Shown in pieces: positions 47,440 through 61,256 of a stretch of 64,000 nt of DNA. Made by a program: the position numbers and the translations under genes. Below the pieces are notes generated by a model. That model saw only the letters and a program-made list of their open reading frames with translations, made no database searches and was not told the origin of the DNA. Source of the stretch: Tigriopus japonicus (Eukaryota; Arthropoda; Copepoda; Harpacticoida; Harpacticidae). Position 1 is the first letter of the stretch; every line of letters begins with the position of its first letter. The DNA lies in assembly GCA_010645155.1 (NCBI GenBank), contig CM021320.1, positions 6,886,563-6,950,562 of the forward strand, in the 5' to 3' direction.

Positions 47440-50400
47440 CGTTATTATATTTTCGTATTTTCCCTTTCACTGCTTAAGTGCTTGTCCCTATCAAAAAAAA
47501 AAACCAATTGAGTTTTTTCTTAATATTGATTGACTGGAGTATGCCAAGCGGCTAAGGGAATAAGCCACGAAATTATCACCTAATAGCTCTTTTTCAAAGG
47601 CAAAAAGTGTGCTTGGCAACCCGGGCTACTACATTTATAAATTTAAAGAACATATTTTTTTGAGTTGAAGCCGTAGGTCGATTGTTCATTTTTATCTGAT
47701 CCCTCGAATCTTTAATGTTGCGTTAAGTCTTTGTTACTAAAGTTGTAGTTTAAATTAGATGAGATAGTTGTAAGTACCGGTACTTTAAAGACAACAATTG
47801 TTAGTTTAGGTTAGGTTAAGAAAGGTAAAGTTAACTTTGAAATGTTAAATGTTTTAAATTCAAGTATAGAATCTCGCAGCCTCACGGAGTAGGGGTTCAG
47901 ATTCAAAATGGGTGGCTTTGAGGTGAACTGGTTATCAATACTTCCTTAGAAAAATGAGGTTGTTTAACCAAACTGTTGTCCAAACGTTGAGTAATCAAGA
48001 CTAGCATTCACAGTGTAGTGTATTTTGTTTTCTGTCTAAGCAATAAAATAAGATTTTTCTCATCTAAAATTGTTATTCTAAATTTTTTGCCTTCTACTCC
48101 ATGAATTCACTTTGGTCAGGTCTACAAAAAATACAAATAGCTTGTTGACGGTAATCTGCCATCATTGACCTCAGAGTCATCCTACAAAACGAGAGGTGGA
48201 CATCACCCCAGTTTTTCGTATCTGGAGATTTCGGTGATCACAAAGTCTTCGATTTTTACGAAAGACCATGATGCCAAGCACGGTCGAACATATTGTGTTT
48301 GTGGCAAAGCGTATGTGCATCCCCAGATGTCGTGGACTCCTTGGCCGTTGTCGGAAGGAAACTGAATTGGGAAGGTACTGAAATCCGGACAAACCTCCCA
48401 TTTTACAATGCTAGCTGGAAAGTTGAAGTCACCAACAAGGAATTGCCGAGAACCTGTCTTGTGAAATGGACGGACGTCGGAACTTTTAGAATATCAAGGT
48501 AGAGTTTAAAAGTCTTTGTGGCTTTTTGCGAGAGAAAGTATATTTTTCCGGTTGCCCTACGTAATTACGGGTGAAACGAATGGCGTTTTTTTGCATCAGG
48601 AGAATGCCGGAGTCTAAGCACTAATCGTGAAATGACCTGAGGGCTTAGAAGACTCGACGCACCACAACTCCACTTGATTGTACATTGTAGCGAGTTCATT
48701 TTGCGCGAAGAATTAGGTCGGCTCGAAGATGCATCGTACGTTGAAGAAAATGTTTGGCTCATTTGTGGGAAGAAACAGTCCCGGATTCCAATAGAGGAGT
48801 TTCCATACCTTCGGTTCTTTAAAGAGACACATTGTCATACGTGGTTTTAATAAATAATTTCTGTCCAATTGACCAAACAATGAAGAAGTGCCCACATTTT
48901 CCATTATTGAAATCCGTTGAGCCTTATTGCTTAATCCTTCAAATAATGTGCTTGCTTTAATCATCAATGACATAAAGTCACAGGACCAGAAATGTTCAAC
49001 AAAAGTATAGGAAAGTCTTATGAAACGAAACTTTATAGACGCGCCCTAAATTCAATTCAATTTTTTGCGGTAGGATATTTGTAGTTTTGTTTAGGGTTTT
49101 TTGTCACTAAAACCGGTCCAGAGATTAGTTTTTTGATGCCCACCTCAAAGGTAACTTTTGCAGAGGTGTTTTGAGTTGGCAGTGTTGCCATTTTTAACTC
49201 TTTGAGTCAAATTACATCTATACTTTGCATTCTCTCAATTGCCACTTACAAACAAGCTTGGCTCATTAATTTGTGTGCCTTTGTAAACAACATTCTTCTC
49301 ATGAAAGACGTTTTTGCATTGACAGCTACTTATGGAGTAACTTTTACAGAGTGAACATTAATCTATCATCGGACAAAGTATATTGAACCCAAAAACTGAT
49401 TTATTCCATAAAGTTTTTGAATGAAAAGTTGCTAATGATGTGCTTCGATTCGAGTTTTGCAGAAGTATTGCAAGATTGGACCTTACTGAGGTTTTTGGGT
49501 TAGAAAGCTTACCATAGCCGGATTTTTGGAAAGGCAAGAGGCATAAGCCATGAGCCAAGAATGGCAGCACTGCCAACCTCCTTCCTCGGAAATAACTGAA
49601 CTTTTGAGGTAGGATGTTCAAAAAACTGACCTCAGGTTTATGACACCTCAAATTGCCAAGCAAATAGTAAAGAGACCTTCTTGCACAACGAGTGTAATAA
49701 AAAATACGTGCAACCGTTGAGGTTTGTGATGCAAAATTTCTATTCTGGCTTGTAAACATGGAATTTCAAACCATTTATTGAGAAGTTCGAAAATGGTTCA
49801 AACTTATGAGTCTTGGATCGTTTTTAGGAGCTGTATTGGTAAGGTGACCTCCCAGTCTTATGTACTTTGACCGCTCAGTCAACTGTTTATTGAAGGACCT
49901 TTTAGTTTCCCGATCTCATAAAATAGCATGAAATTCATCAATTTTGCATTTCGTGTCGTAAGAGATCAAAAAATACATATTATTATTTTAGAAACTTAAA
50001 TGAATATTTTTGAAAAATACGTTATTCGTTAGGACTGTACTAAGTTTAGTTTTCAATTAAAAATTAAAGGAAATCTACTGAACAGGGTAGTCTCTGTATT
50101 TGATTTAAATTTGATGCTTCTCGAAGGACGACGTCCAAAATGAGACTTTTGAAACGATACAGAAATTTAAAAAATATGGCCTGAGCACATACCTTTATGT
50201 CATTGTCATTGTTCAACAATACTGTATCGATAATGTGTATTTCAAGTGTATTTTACATCATATATTTTATCATTTTGACACAACATTTAAAATTGTCGAA
50301 TTTTCATTAGGTTTTATGAGACAGAATTCCTTTCCTCGATCCATTTCATGAAATACTTCACCTGCATCAAGATAGGTTCTGATTTTGAGACAAAAGAGTT

Positions 50401-52369
50401 TGGTTGTACTTTGCGATTCGATCAAGATTATTCAGTGTAAGGTGCTCGATACTCTGGCCGTCCCAAACAAAGAAGCCTTTCGAGGCAAGAAAGTTTCTTG
50501 AAGTGGTTGGTTGGCCTTGATGGAGTGCAGCCACCATCTCACTGAAGATTTACTGAACACAACGTGCCAAAATGGAAATCGATCCACAGCCGATTGAAAA
50601 GAAGCTTGTCTGAGAACTTTCCCGCACTTTTGTGGCTTCATCTTCAACACTAGTAGTTTAATGAAATATCAAGTGATCACTCTCGTACTAATTTTGAGAA
50701 TAGGGTAACATGAAATTCCAAGAATTTTTAACTCACGGATATTTGAAAAATGTTTTTGATAGCTTTTTAGGCACCAGCGTTTGACAAAAACAAAATTGAT
50801 AGCTTCTTTTGAAATGAATATGCGTTTTGTGAAAGTGGGCAAAAGAGCAAGTCACATTTGTCATTTTAAAAGCACCATCCAGCTTTTTAGACAACATTTC
50901 TTCAAGCTTGTAAAGCATCTTTTTCACATCTCCAGAAATTACAATGAACTTCATCGGAACATATGTTGATCAAAATTTAAAAAAAACGTGAAATAACCAT
51001 TTTTTTAGACAACTTTGAACAAACCAAATTACATTTTTTATTTTTATTTTTTCCAAATACAAGTGTTCATCCAATGTTTGCCGTTTTTTATTTGACTCCC
51101 CCTTGTTCGCACTATGCGCAATTGTTTCATAATTGCATAAACATTTTGACAAAAACAAGTAATATTGTCATTGCTTTTAGCGTCCAGTTGCACGACACGT
51201 TTTCTACCAAATTTTGAGACGAACTTCAAAGTCAAAAATACAAGTTTTTTTTCCTTTGGCTTCTCCGGAGGTCTCCACGAGAGGTTGCAAGGTTGGACAT
51301 CTGTGATGTCCTCGAATTTCGTCTTAAAGTTCGATAAAAAATATGTGTTATGCAACGGCACTTTCTGTAAAAGAATATTTACCACTACATTGTTTAACAT
51401 CGTTTTGCCCAATGGCTGCTCCTTTTCAAATTCCACATATCCAAATTTTCAAACACAAATGATAAAGCATTTAAAAGAAAAGTCATGAAAATTTCGTAAC
51501 TCAACAAATAGCAAAGATTTAAAACGACGCATTGTACTGTAGTTCCTTGTTTGAACGATCTCTAATTCCGAAATCAAATTTCATCTCAAAATCATGTAAG
51601 AAGAGAAACGAAACACTTATCATGTTGACGGGAAATCTAAGTAAACGGTCTGGCAGAAAAGCGATTTGCGAACCCAAAAAAGATAGCTCGAATTTTCGGG
51701 ATGGTATGTAAGTGAGAGTAGAGAACTGAAACGATCCCAAGAGACTGGGACAAATGATCCGGGTTTTCCAGATCCGGAAAGAGGCTCATAAATCTTTCAC
51801 ACCATTGTGTTACAAATGTAGGTACCTGGATCGAGGTACTCAAAGGATCTTTGTGTGAACACAGAAGAAATTTGCCCCAAGCTCCCCATGAGATTTCTCA
51901 AAAAACGTGTTCCCGTCAAATTTAACTTGGTTGTGACACTTTTAGGGTGGTTAACCATTAATACACCTTTAATCATAAACAGTTCAAAAGCAGAATCCTT
52001 CTACAATTTCAAAACCAAACAAGTGAACAATTCACGTTTGAATTTGTTTTGATTGTGATCAGGAAAGCTTTTTTCTATTTTAGGCACCAAATATAAATAT
52101 ATTGTGTGTTTCTCTTTACAAATAAAAAACATGTTTCACTTGGTGAAACATTGAAAGTCACGACAATGTGACTTGGATTTGGAAGAGAACCTTCTGAATG
52201 AAGTTAAAAAACGATGGATTTATCTTTTTCGGAAAGTATTGCGTTAGTTTGAAGGTTACTCAAAAGCCCAGTTTATATGCCTTGTCACAAGATTTTTCTG
52301 TCACAACGTTCGTCAAATTCTGTAACGTGACGGTTGAGTTCATATGGCCACTTTTGGGACCTTCGAGAT
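47440..52369. other. No gene supported; repeat fragments
   Basis: Short ORFs only. Segment 49828-49910 matches 36665-36755 inverted, including GGTGACCTC(C/T)CAGTCTTATG. The MITE copy at 51182-51361 is listed separately. Confidence 0.4.
51182..51361. mobile_element. MITE of about 180 bp, copy 2
   Basis: Ends read GTCCAGTTGCACGACACG and ATGTGTTATGCAACGGCAC, a diverged version of the element at 933-1107. It has the same interior landmarks (AACTTCAAAGTCA, GGAGGTCTCCACGAGAGGTT, GGACATCTGTGATGTCC). Confidence 0.6.
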
Positions 52370-52377
52370 CGTCAATT

Positions 52378-52508
52378 TTTTTTTTTTTTTTTGGTGTTTT
52401 GGTGCTAGGGTCGGAGGGTTGAGCCTCGCCCGGCCAGCGAAGCCAGCCATCACATCGTCTAAAGTAGTTCCGATAGGCAATCTCATGTCCGGTATCAGAA
52501 TGGTTCTC
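52378..52508 (-). mobile_element. Short poly(A) retroposon, copy 1
   Basis: On the minus strand, about 115 bases end in a run of some 15 A. Perfect 8-bp flanks CGTCAATT (52370-52377 and 52509-52516) are a target duplication. A second copy lies at 55113-55245. Both keep one frame (TENHSDTGHE...YR, RCDGWLRWPGEAQPSDPST). This looks like a reverse-transcribed 3' end of a longer RNA, with the parent not recognised. Confidence 0.78.
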
Positions 52509-52573
52509 CGTCAATTGAGTTCAAATAACACGTGACAAATAAAGTTGTTACAGGATTGCAGAATGCGTCGTAC

Positions 52574-52715
52574 GCAAAAGTAGCAAATGAGGGGAAGTAG
52601 AAATAACCATGCTCGATCAAGTTTCGCTACATAAGGTGCGATTTTTAATCACACCATATCCAGTAAAACTTGATTGAGCATGGCTATTTCTACTCCATCT
52701 CATATGCTTCTTTTG
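52574..52715. repeat. Long hairpin-forming inverted repeat (about 142 bp)
   Basis: Arms of about 50 bases share AAGTAGAAATA, CCATGCTC and ATCAAGTTT and are separated by about 35-40 bases. It is probably a small MITE. An RNA copy would resemble a miRNA precursor. Confidence 0.7.
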
Positions 52716-52719
52716 TGTC

Positions 52720-55112
52720 TCTTCAATGCTTCTAGATATGCCTCTACTTTGCTTCAAAAGTACCTCAATAACCGACCTTCTGTCCCAGTGTTCCTAGGAT
52801 TTATTTGCTGTTCTGTTTGACATTGCTCTCAATGAAAATTCTTACAAAAATGTCAATAATAAATTATTTTTAGTTCTGCAGTACAATCCAGGGAGTGAAA
52901 AAGTAATTTTAGTTCTTTCCTTGAACTATTTTATCTCTATACCTAAACAATCAGATTTTCTGTGGTTCGTCTTTTCTCATTCATCCCATCCTTGGACATG
53001 CGGTGGGAAAAGTTTGCACGTTTATCTTGGGAATACCTTTTGAAGGGCGACATTGAAACATTGGCGACCTCCCTTCAAGCTCCATGTAAGGATAATTGAG
53101 CAATTTATCATTGCCCTCCTGTCCAAATACATTACAAGGGCTGTTGGTCATGTTTCCTTAACTTGAAACGAACCACGACGCACCTCTCTACAGGATGTAG
53201 ACACGAATAAAATTGCAATGAACGTAGAAAAATGCTTTCCGTTCTCAGCCACATGACATACGGAAAGAAGAAAAGGAAAACTCAAAATGCCTTTGAAGAC
53301 AGTTTCCCGACATGTATCACGTGGGAGGGATGAACTTCAGAGTAATCAAGATATGAATTAAATGTCAAACATGGGCCAAAGTTTTCTATGTACGCGGATG
53401 GAATCTTCAAAGTGGGTAAAAGTTTGGACGTTTCCAAAAAACTGCCTGTCTTCCGAGTTTTCACTTCAGAAAGCATGAACGTCTCTTCATTCCAGCAAGA
53501 ATTAGATCCAGGGATTTGTTAATGTGTGCTTTGAAATCGTTAGATTCTATGCATGTGTTGCCAAGGATTGAAGAAGAGTTTTTTTGCGCTTGAGTAACTT
53601 GAAAGTGTCTTGTAGCTCTTTATCTAATATGAAGGAACCCTAGCCTCACTTGGAAAAGAAGGCTTAAAGTGCAGTTGGAAGCTACATGTCTTGAACTTTC
53701 TGAGATAAAAGCATTAGATCCAGGATAAGTTACTACAAAGGAAGAGAGCATGTAAGAAACCCACCCACATCCGCTAGAGTACGTACAAAACAATAGCATT
53801 TGGCTCTTATCAGGCCGTGCTTACTGTGCACCTCATTTTACGCCTGCTCCTAGAGGGCGCAGCAAAAAGAACAAAAACAAAGTACGACACTGAGAAATTG
53901 CAACTAATTTTTGCACGTTTGAAAATTATGTACAGTAAATCCAAAACACATAACGTTTGAATTTGTCTTTGTTTGGTAAGAAGAAGCTTTGTTTCAATAC
54001 TAGGGTATATGTGACCTCTCATGGAAAAGTTAATAGTAATGGGAAACTAGATAAGGAAGGTTTTTAAAATCATTTCGGTCTCTTAAAATCAATGCTGCAA
54101 AACTGGGTTTTAACATTTGCCATTTGCCATTTGAATTGTCAAAATTAAGCTAGGCTTTGATTGGTCTTTAGGGAATGCACAACCCAAACAATCAAGATGG
54201 CGTTATTGATAACTAGACTCTTTGATTTATAACTAACGCAAACCAAACTTTATACAAAGACAAACAGCCCTCTTTTTCAGTCACTCTATAACAAGAACAT
54301 AAATCAACTATGAGAAAAATACACACAACACCCCCGCTGGCTGCTTCGAATTGCCTCTTTTTCTAGGGAGGCCTGAACTCCAGGCCAACATAGTATTTTT
54401 GCAAAACTGCATCACTGCTTCCTATCTAGTTTCTGTTGCACTCTCACTTGGGCCACAATTTTCGGATGGTGGAAATGACAGTGTGACAATTTGGGGGGGG
54501 GGCAATCTCGAACGGCAGAAAGTTTACGACCTTCCAAAGCAAAGCTGCAATCAAGCTCTTTCTGGGCAATACTAACTTAGTGGTGTGGCTCCATTGTCAA
54601 CTGAAAGTCAATGAGAAGTTCTCCGTGTCCCGGAGGATTTTTTGTGTCAGTCAAGTTTAGTTACTGGCACATGTCATTCACTAAAGGCCATAAAAATTTC
54701 AATTATTTAAGGCATTTCAAATGGACGAACCTTTGTTTACAAATGTGTGACGAAAAAAACTGATCTTTCAAGCCAAAAATAATTTGTTGTTTGCTCTTGC
54801 ATGTTGTTATAATTAATTGAATATCGAGTAGCCGAAAAATGAAAAAGGGAATCTTAACAGAAAGCGCCATTGATTTGTGGTGTATCCTTTTCACCGATAA
54901 TTTATCCTGTCTGAAGTCAACACCATCAAATTTGGTGGACCAAGTGCAGATCCTTTAAGACCATCATTGATATTGCAACGTTCGAGAGCTTTTTTTCATT
55001 TTCAGTTTCAGAATCACGAAGTATCAGTGAAGAGGGGTTGTTTTTTACACTTTCCTATTAAAGCCCTTGGACATGAATGAGATTGTGGGATCGATGCGAT
55101 AATAGGGACAAT
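52720..55112. other. No gene or recognisable element seen
   Basis: Short ORFs only, no matched repeats. Confidence 0.4.
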
Positions 55113-55245
55113 CTTTTTTTTTTTTTTTGGATTGTTGGTGCTAGGGTCGGAGGGTTGAGCCTCGCCCGGCCAGCGAAGCCAGCCATCACATCGTCCAAAG
55201 TTTTTCCGATAGGCATTCTCATGTCCGGTATCAGAATGGTTCTCC
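55113..55245 (-). mobile_element. Short poly(A) retroposon, copy 2
   Basis: Same sequence and orientation as 52378-52508 at roughly 90% identity over 115 bases, again with a long A tail on the minus strand (T run 55113-55129). Both copies start at the same 5' point, GAGAACCATTCTGATACCGG. No clear target duplication was found. Confidence 0.75.
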
Positions 55246-58200
55246 GTTTGTGAGCAACAAGGCAAGGCAAGACCAAATTACCCAAGAAGCAAAATTTCAT
55301 TACAAAAGCATTTGATTATAACCATTTTTCGACTATTAGGAGTTGTCTAATCGAGCCGGCGGCTTATTTAAAAAATGAGGACTATGATAAGATTAAACAG
55401 TTTGTGAGGTTGTGAGGTATCTATGGGTCCTCTAAAATAGTTGAAGAAATGATATTCAAAGTATCCATTTTGTCCATTCTTGAACATTATTTGATGTGTC
55501 AGTGCCTAGTTTTGCTCCATGAAAGTATTTCAAAACTTTCAATATGATTTTTTAATGTCCGAGTCTCATAATGAAGATATTTTGTAAGGGTGTGCATTTT
55601 AGATTAGCTCAAATAACTAGATGAAATCTCTTAAAAACATTAATCGATATAGCTGTTTGAACAAGTTTGATTGTTCTTTTCTGTTATATAGAAATCCAAT
55701 GTCCTACATAGGATAGTAGCTCAATATCCGTGGCGCCTTCACTTGGCAAACTTCGGGATCCTCGAGATTTTTCATACTAAGATTCATCCTTGCTTGATCC
55801 GTTGGCAGGAAATGACAAAAGGGCCCTCTGGAACTTGTTTCCAACAAGTTAAGTCTCAGGAATAAATTGACGTTCTAACATACGGAAAGAGGGAATCCAA
55901 TTTGAACGACAGTCTTTGAATAATTTTAACGCAAAAGGTCCTCTTTACACCTTATGGGCCTAAAATGCTTTGAAACTTTTTTAATCTGCAAAAAGAGTCT
56001 CTCAGAAGCTGTGATGTGATTCTAGATTCAATCCTAAGCATTCAAGGAAATGATCTATCCTGAAAGAAGACAGATTTAAATTATTTAAGCATCTCGTCTT
56101 AACCAGGAACCACTGTACCTCAGGACGAATTTTAAAAAATACACACTGGGTCCGATCATTCTACTAAAATGTGAGGTTTTTGCAACAAATGTATTGTTCC
56201 GTTGAATTTTCATTGTACTAATCGGACCTAGTGTGTATTTTGAAAGTAATCCTGGCTTGAGCCATCCTTGTCTTTACATATTCAAAGCATAGTTTGAAAA
56301 CTTGGAGATGCCAATAATCAGCATTGGAGTTGTATTGCTTTTGAAGAAATTCATTGCAAAAAAAATCATGTGTAACGGACATGTTTTGAACCTAAAAGAA
56401 TGTCCTCTTATCTAAATTTTCACGACAATGTTTTGCGTTCTGTTTTTGGTGGAAACAACGAAAATTGATAATGAAATTGGACCTGTCCGCGTACTATGTT
56501 TCTGAAAATGATTTGCTCGATAAACGGTCCTTTTCATTCGAAGAATGTGCCAAAAAGTGGCAAAGTGAAACACACGTGCCAGAAACGACGATTTCATTTC
56601 CTTTCAGGAAAACTTGACACACAAATACAAAAACATTAGTTTCATGTAATTAAGACGAGTCAGTTTCATTTGACTTGATTTTAGATATTGTGTGAAGGAA
56701 ATGAGGATATCTTAAAAATATGTATTCCAACTGCATACTTTTTAAAGATTGAAAAAGTATGTACTTCGCTTTTTGTCCATTCATTGAGAAAGTACTTAGG
56801 GTAAAAGACACATTGAAAAATATCAATGCCTATCCTTAAATACATTTAGAAGTTGTGGAATTATTTATTTGTTTGCCTTACTTTCCAGGCGTTGAGTCTT
56901 TCCAGTTCTATTTTGCCACTTCTTTGTCGAGAACCGATCCGTTTCTTTCTATTTTCGCTTTTACTCGTTCCATTTTCAGCCTTAGTGACTGGCCTTGAGA
57001 ATGTCACTTGCCAAGACATCACAAGGAGAAGAAGGTCAATAAATTCTCACGACATGAAATTTATGTAATCCAAGAGGCTCAGAGGGATCTACATTCCTCA
57101 CACACATTCCTTGTGTCTTCCAACGAAATGATCATTTGAGCGAGAACCAGACATAAACCGCTTGATCTAAATATAAATTGTTCTCTTTCTCGTTCCAACT
57201 GAATGAGAATTCCTTCCATGGGTAAAGAGTGGAAATCCATCAGGGAACTTTCTGTCTTGCTAGACAATGACCAGGCAATTGGATCGTTTAGGGGGGCATT
57301 AAGGCCTGAGTTCGTCTAGGATGAACTATTTACATTTGTAAGATGGAGCCCTAATTAATCTTAGGACAAGTCAACGCAAGATTGGGACATTTTCCAGGCT
57401 TTTCATACTAATAGATCTATTTATCGTACGGATTTAAAGTCAGTAGAGCGTTCTGGATTGAAGTCATTCTATAGACCTGATTCAGCTGAAGGCTCAAAAA
57501 AATCTGGAAAAGTTGATAAAAAGAAGAGGAAAACTCATCAAACTATAAGGTGTAATCTTCAAAAAACGATCTGCTTTCGGCTTGGAGATAAATTTTGTCA
57601 TCAGGGCTTCAGTTATTCTTACGTGACGTGTGACTCAAAAACATCAATTTCCATTTTGCATGTTGAGATCAGTTAGCTTGATGCGATCCATCCGAAGTTT
57701 TGAGGCCCTGATTTGAAACTATCTCAAGGTCATTGGGTCCTGTTTTTAGGTTGGCCACGGCGGAAGTTGGAACTTTAAAGTGCCCTTCTCGGGAACTTTG
57801 AAGCTCTGGAACAATCAAATATCCTTCGACACAGCAAAAATGGAACAAGGTAAAATAGGCTGGGATTTTTCTTTCCACAAAAACCGTTGAAATGAGGTTA
57901 AATGGCGCTTTTGCAATGCTTGAAAAGAAATGTTCAAACGCATCGTGAAAAGATTTCAAAGCTACTGGATATAGGACAACCGACTGTGCAAAGGTAAAAT
58001 GGTGCCATGAAGCAGTTTGTGATCAATTTTCAAGAGACCTTCTTTCACAATGTCTTTTGCAGTTTCTTAGTCAAGATGAAATCTATGTAGCGTGGTACTT
58101 TCTGTCTTAACGGGAAGGTTTGATTAAGTTTTGTCTCAAAAAAATCCTCTAAATAATTGAATTATATCTTAATGCTGATACAGCTCAAAACCTTTCCACT

Positions 58201-58553
58201 TACTTACTTCACTTATTAAATTCTAATTCTCAAACACATGATATACAGGGTTAGACAGACTTAGTAAAACATTAGATTTAAGATCATGCTTGAGACCCTT
58301 GGTGTGAGGCACAATTTCAAAAGAGAGGTTAAAACATAATAGGATGCTAGAAAAGTGTCATGGGACCCTGGCCATTGCGGCAAAAAGTGAATTAGGACTT
58401 CCAAGTTGGTCAAGACCATTATTACCTTTAAGATCACGTGAAATCTGGCTTGAACCATGAACAAGATGACTAAAGACTAAAATGAGTCCCCATAACTGTT
58501 GGTCAGATCGTATAAAAGGGCCAAAAGGGGGAACAAGGACCACTGTTGCTTGT
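55246..58553. other. No gene supported
   Basis: ORFs are short. The one at 56853-57068 begins with a hydrophobic stretch but has no splice or motif support. Confidence 0.4.
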
Positions 58554-58560
58554 ACCTGAA

Positions 58561-59015
58561 CAAGAAGCACGGAAATCATGGAGTGGGAGGCTAGCAATGA
58601 GAATTATGATTTCCAGCAGAAACAAACCATTTGCGTTCTTCTGCAAATGAGACCTAGCTTGCATTGAGCAGAACACGTATTTCAAATTTCAGCCCAATCG
58701 AACGTCGGAGTGAAAAGTTATGCCTTCTCAAACTTATGTACTGAAGAGAGCATAAAATGAATGAACTAGCCCTTTTGTGGTGAAACGATTACCACAAAAG
58801 GTCTAGTTCATTCATTCTCGGTAGGATTTGCACTGAACTTTGAGTGAGCATAACTTTTGTTTTTTCTCCGACGTTCGATTGAGCTGAAAATTGAAGTACG
58901 TATTCTTGTCATCATATACAAGGTCTCATTAGCAGAAGAACGTAATTGTATTGTTCTTACTGGAAATCATTATTCTCATTGCTAGCCTCCCACTCCATAG
59001 TTCCAGTGCCTCTTG
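58561..59015. mobile_element. 455-bp foldback MITE, copy B
   Basis: Perfect 7-bp duplications ACCTGAA (58554-58560 and 59016-59022). Ends are CAAGAAGCAC and GTGCCTCTTG, and the whole length is near-palindromic around ATGAATGAACTAG/CTAGTTCATTCAT. It has the same length as copy A. Confidence 0.9.
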
Positions 59016-59228
59016 ACCTGAAGCAGCCTGGGATGAGACCAAAAAGGAGGAAAAGGTGCGTGCAAGCTGTAACATTGATATCAAGACGTTCGTTCAGGGC
59101 GGTGGTTTAGCTCACAGGGGGACACGACAAATATATTCCATTATGTTATAGTATATTGTTTGCGAAACAACTTCTTAGAGAAGTGCTATTTTATGGGAGC
59201 GATTCCCGTTTCATATTACAGACCCGGT

Positions 59229-59740
59229 GCCGACTGCCGTTAGCAGTCAAGACTTGCCAGAAGTCTCAGTTTTCAAGGGTCAGATTTTTGATAAATGTTG
59301 CATTTAAGAGCAAATTAATAAAGTTAACTCATGTTGAGAAGTATTGCAAAGTAATTTCAAAACAAATAGAGAAATTCGAAGCCTTCAATAAAACAAATTA
59401 TTTGTTTTTAGGTTAGTTGCCCCAGGAATCGATCTCCTCTGGCCATCTTGTTATTCAATGTTGGACGTTCCTGATTCAAAAGTTCGGAAGAGCTCCTCCA
59501 AGTTATGATTCGAAATTTTAGATAAAAGCAGCTAAACATATTTTTTTTGCAAAATAAAGATGTCAAGTATTACTATTTCAATACTATTTCAACTTCAAGT
59601 TATGCAGATAAGAAGGGAATTGTTGCAATTACCAGGCCTAAATCTTCGTTTTAGCTACCTTGCATGCTCATCAGGTAAACACATGTCCTCCGAACTATTT
59701 TTTCCCTCCAAAAATCATGACATCACTAGTAATTCCCGCT
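59229..59740 (+). repeat. About 510-bp repeat, copy 2 of the mariner-interrupting element
   Basis: Collinear with 32634-33130 at roughly 80% identity by eye, same orientation. Its left end is uncertain because about 100 bp to the left differs from copy 1. No intact ORF is shared, so it appears non-autonomous. Confidence 0.8.
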
Positions 59741-61254
59741 ATTGACGTTGTTGATAAAGATTTATTTCACAAAGGTGATTTTTCACTAATTCTGTCTAAC
59801 CTTGTATATTTCAAAGTTGTTTTTTTTTTACTTTTTGTCAAAGTAATTCAAAATAGTGTTTGCTCAACTTTTACCAAAAAAATCTGAATCTTTCGAACCA
59901 CATTTACTGAAGTAAATCCTAAATTTTAACTTTAAATAATGCCCTTCCGTAGATTCCAAATTCTAAACTTGTCAAAAAATCATTATTAAAAACACTTGCA
60001 ACGAAAGGTGAGATTAATTTCAAGGTGGTTTCCTTTACTAAAAACGTGTACTGAAAAATCTACATCCTGAAAAAGATGAATGACACGCTTATAGAGACAA
60101 TTGTTTAGAAACACCTTTCAATTGGAAAACGACAGGAACATTGGGTTTAGAAATGAATTTCGTTGCACAAAAACCGGGAAAATATTTTACTTTTTTTTAC
60201 TAGTTGACAAGACCCTCTAGATTTCCGAGCAATCATTGTTAATCAATGCCAATCCGGGAATTTTGCTCTAGCTTCTAAATAATTCAGCTTATGCAATGTT
60301 CGGAACAAGCCATTTCATTTTTGACGCCAATTTGATATCGATATCTTGTGAAAAGTGACTCCTAATTCTCAATATTTTAAAATTCTTGGACCCAAGTCTT
60401 CCTGTCTCCGTGAAGAAAAGCAGAAAAAGAAAAAGTCTATCTAGTTCAAAAGAAGACTGCAGACGAAGGCACTTTTGGACCAAATGAACAATCTCTAAAA
60501 CTGCATTTTCCTTAGTTTTATGACTTCAAATATTTGCTCTCGTAGATTGCTTGGAAATCCAGTGGCTCTTCTCCTGTGCTTGCATTAAACATTTGATTAC
60601 TGCCATTCAAACCCAGGTCTCAAGGGACAACCGACGACTGTTCTAGGAAATTGAAATTTAAACAATGCCGAAGAGGAAGCTTTTTTGTTCATACGAAAAG
60701 GGGCTTCAAATTTAAATGAATTATGCTCGCTTGTTGGAATCTGCTTGAGTAAAAACAACAAACAGAACCGCCAAATTTTGCCGAGCTTTCAAGGCAGTCA
60801 ACGCCTTCATTTGGACTTCAATATATATGTATATATACTATACGTTCGTAAAGGGCCAATTTCGGGAGGCTTTCGCTCGCAATCGTGCCACAAACTGTCT
60901 CAAATGCTAATATCCAAGTGGCTTTCTCAGTCTGAGAATCAGGCCCATGGGACGAGGAGGAGGAGGAGGAGGCAAAGCTGGATCTTTCAAAATCCCTATA
61001 ATGTGACCTTGAAAGCCAAGCAATCTCATTTGAGACAGCATAAGGCATTCAACCAGGACTAGGGATGGACCGAACGGAACCAGTTTGACCCGGGTTCTGA
61101 GATTCTATCCAACTCTACTTTATTGGGAGGCGAAATATCTAAATACAGGGAGGCTCGTAAAACTTTTAGCACTAAAACATTTGATTATATTGGCAAAGTT
61201 TGCTGAATATTTGGATTCTTCGCTGATGACCAAAATTCAATGTTCCCTTGGTAT
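59741..61254. other. No gene or recognisable element seen
   Basis: Short ORFs, a (GGA)n-rich stretch at 60957-60972 and AT-rich sequence. Confidence 0.4.
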
Positions 61255-61256
61255 TA

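Noticed and set aside
47790..47820. Arthropod telomere repeat TTAGG
   Set aside because: Only about two TTAGG units are present (GTTTAGGTTAGGTTAAG), which is expected by chance.
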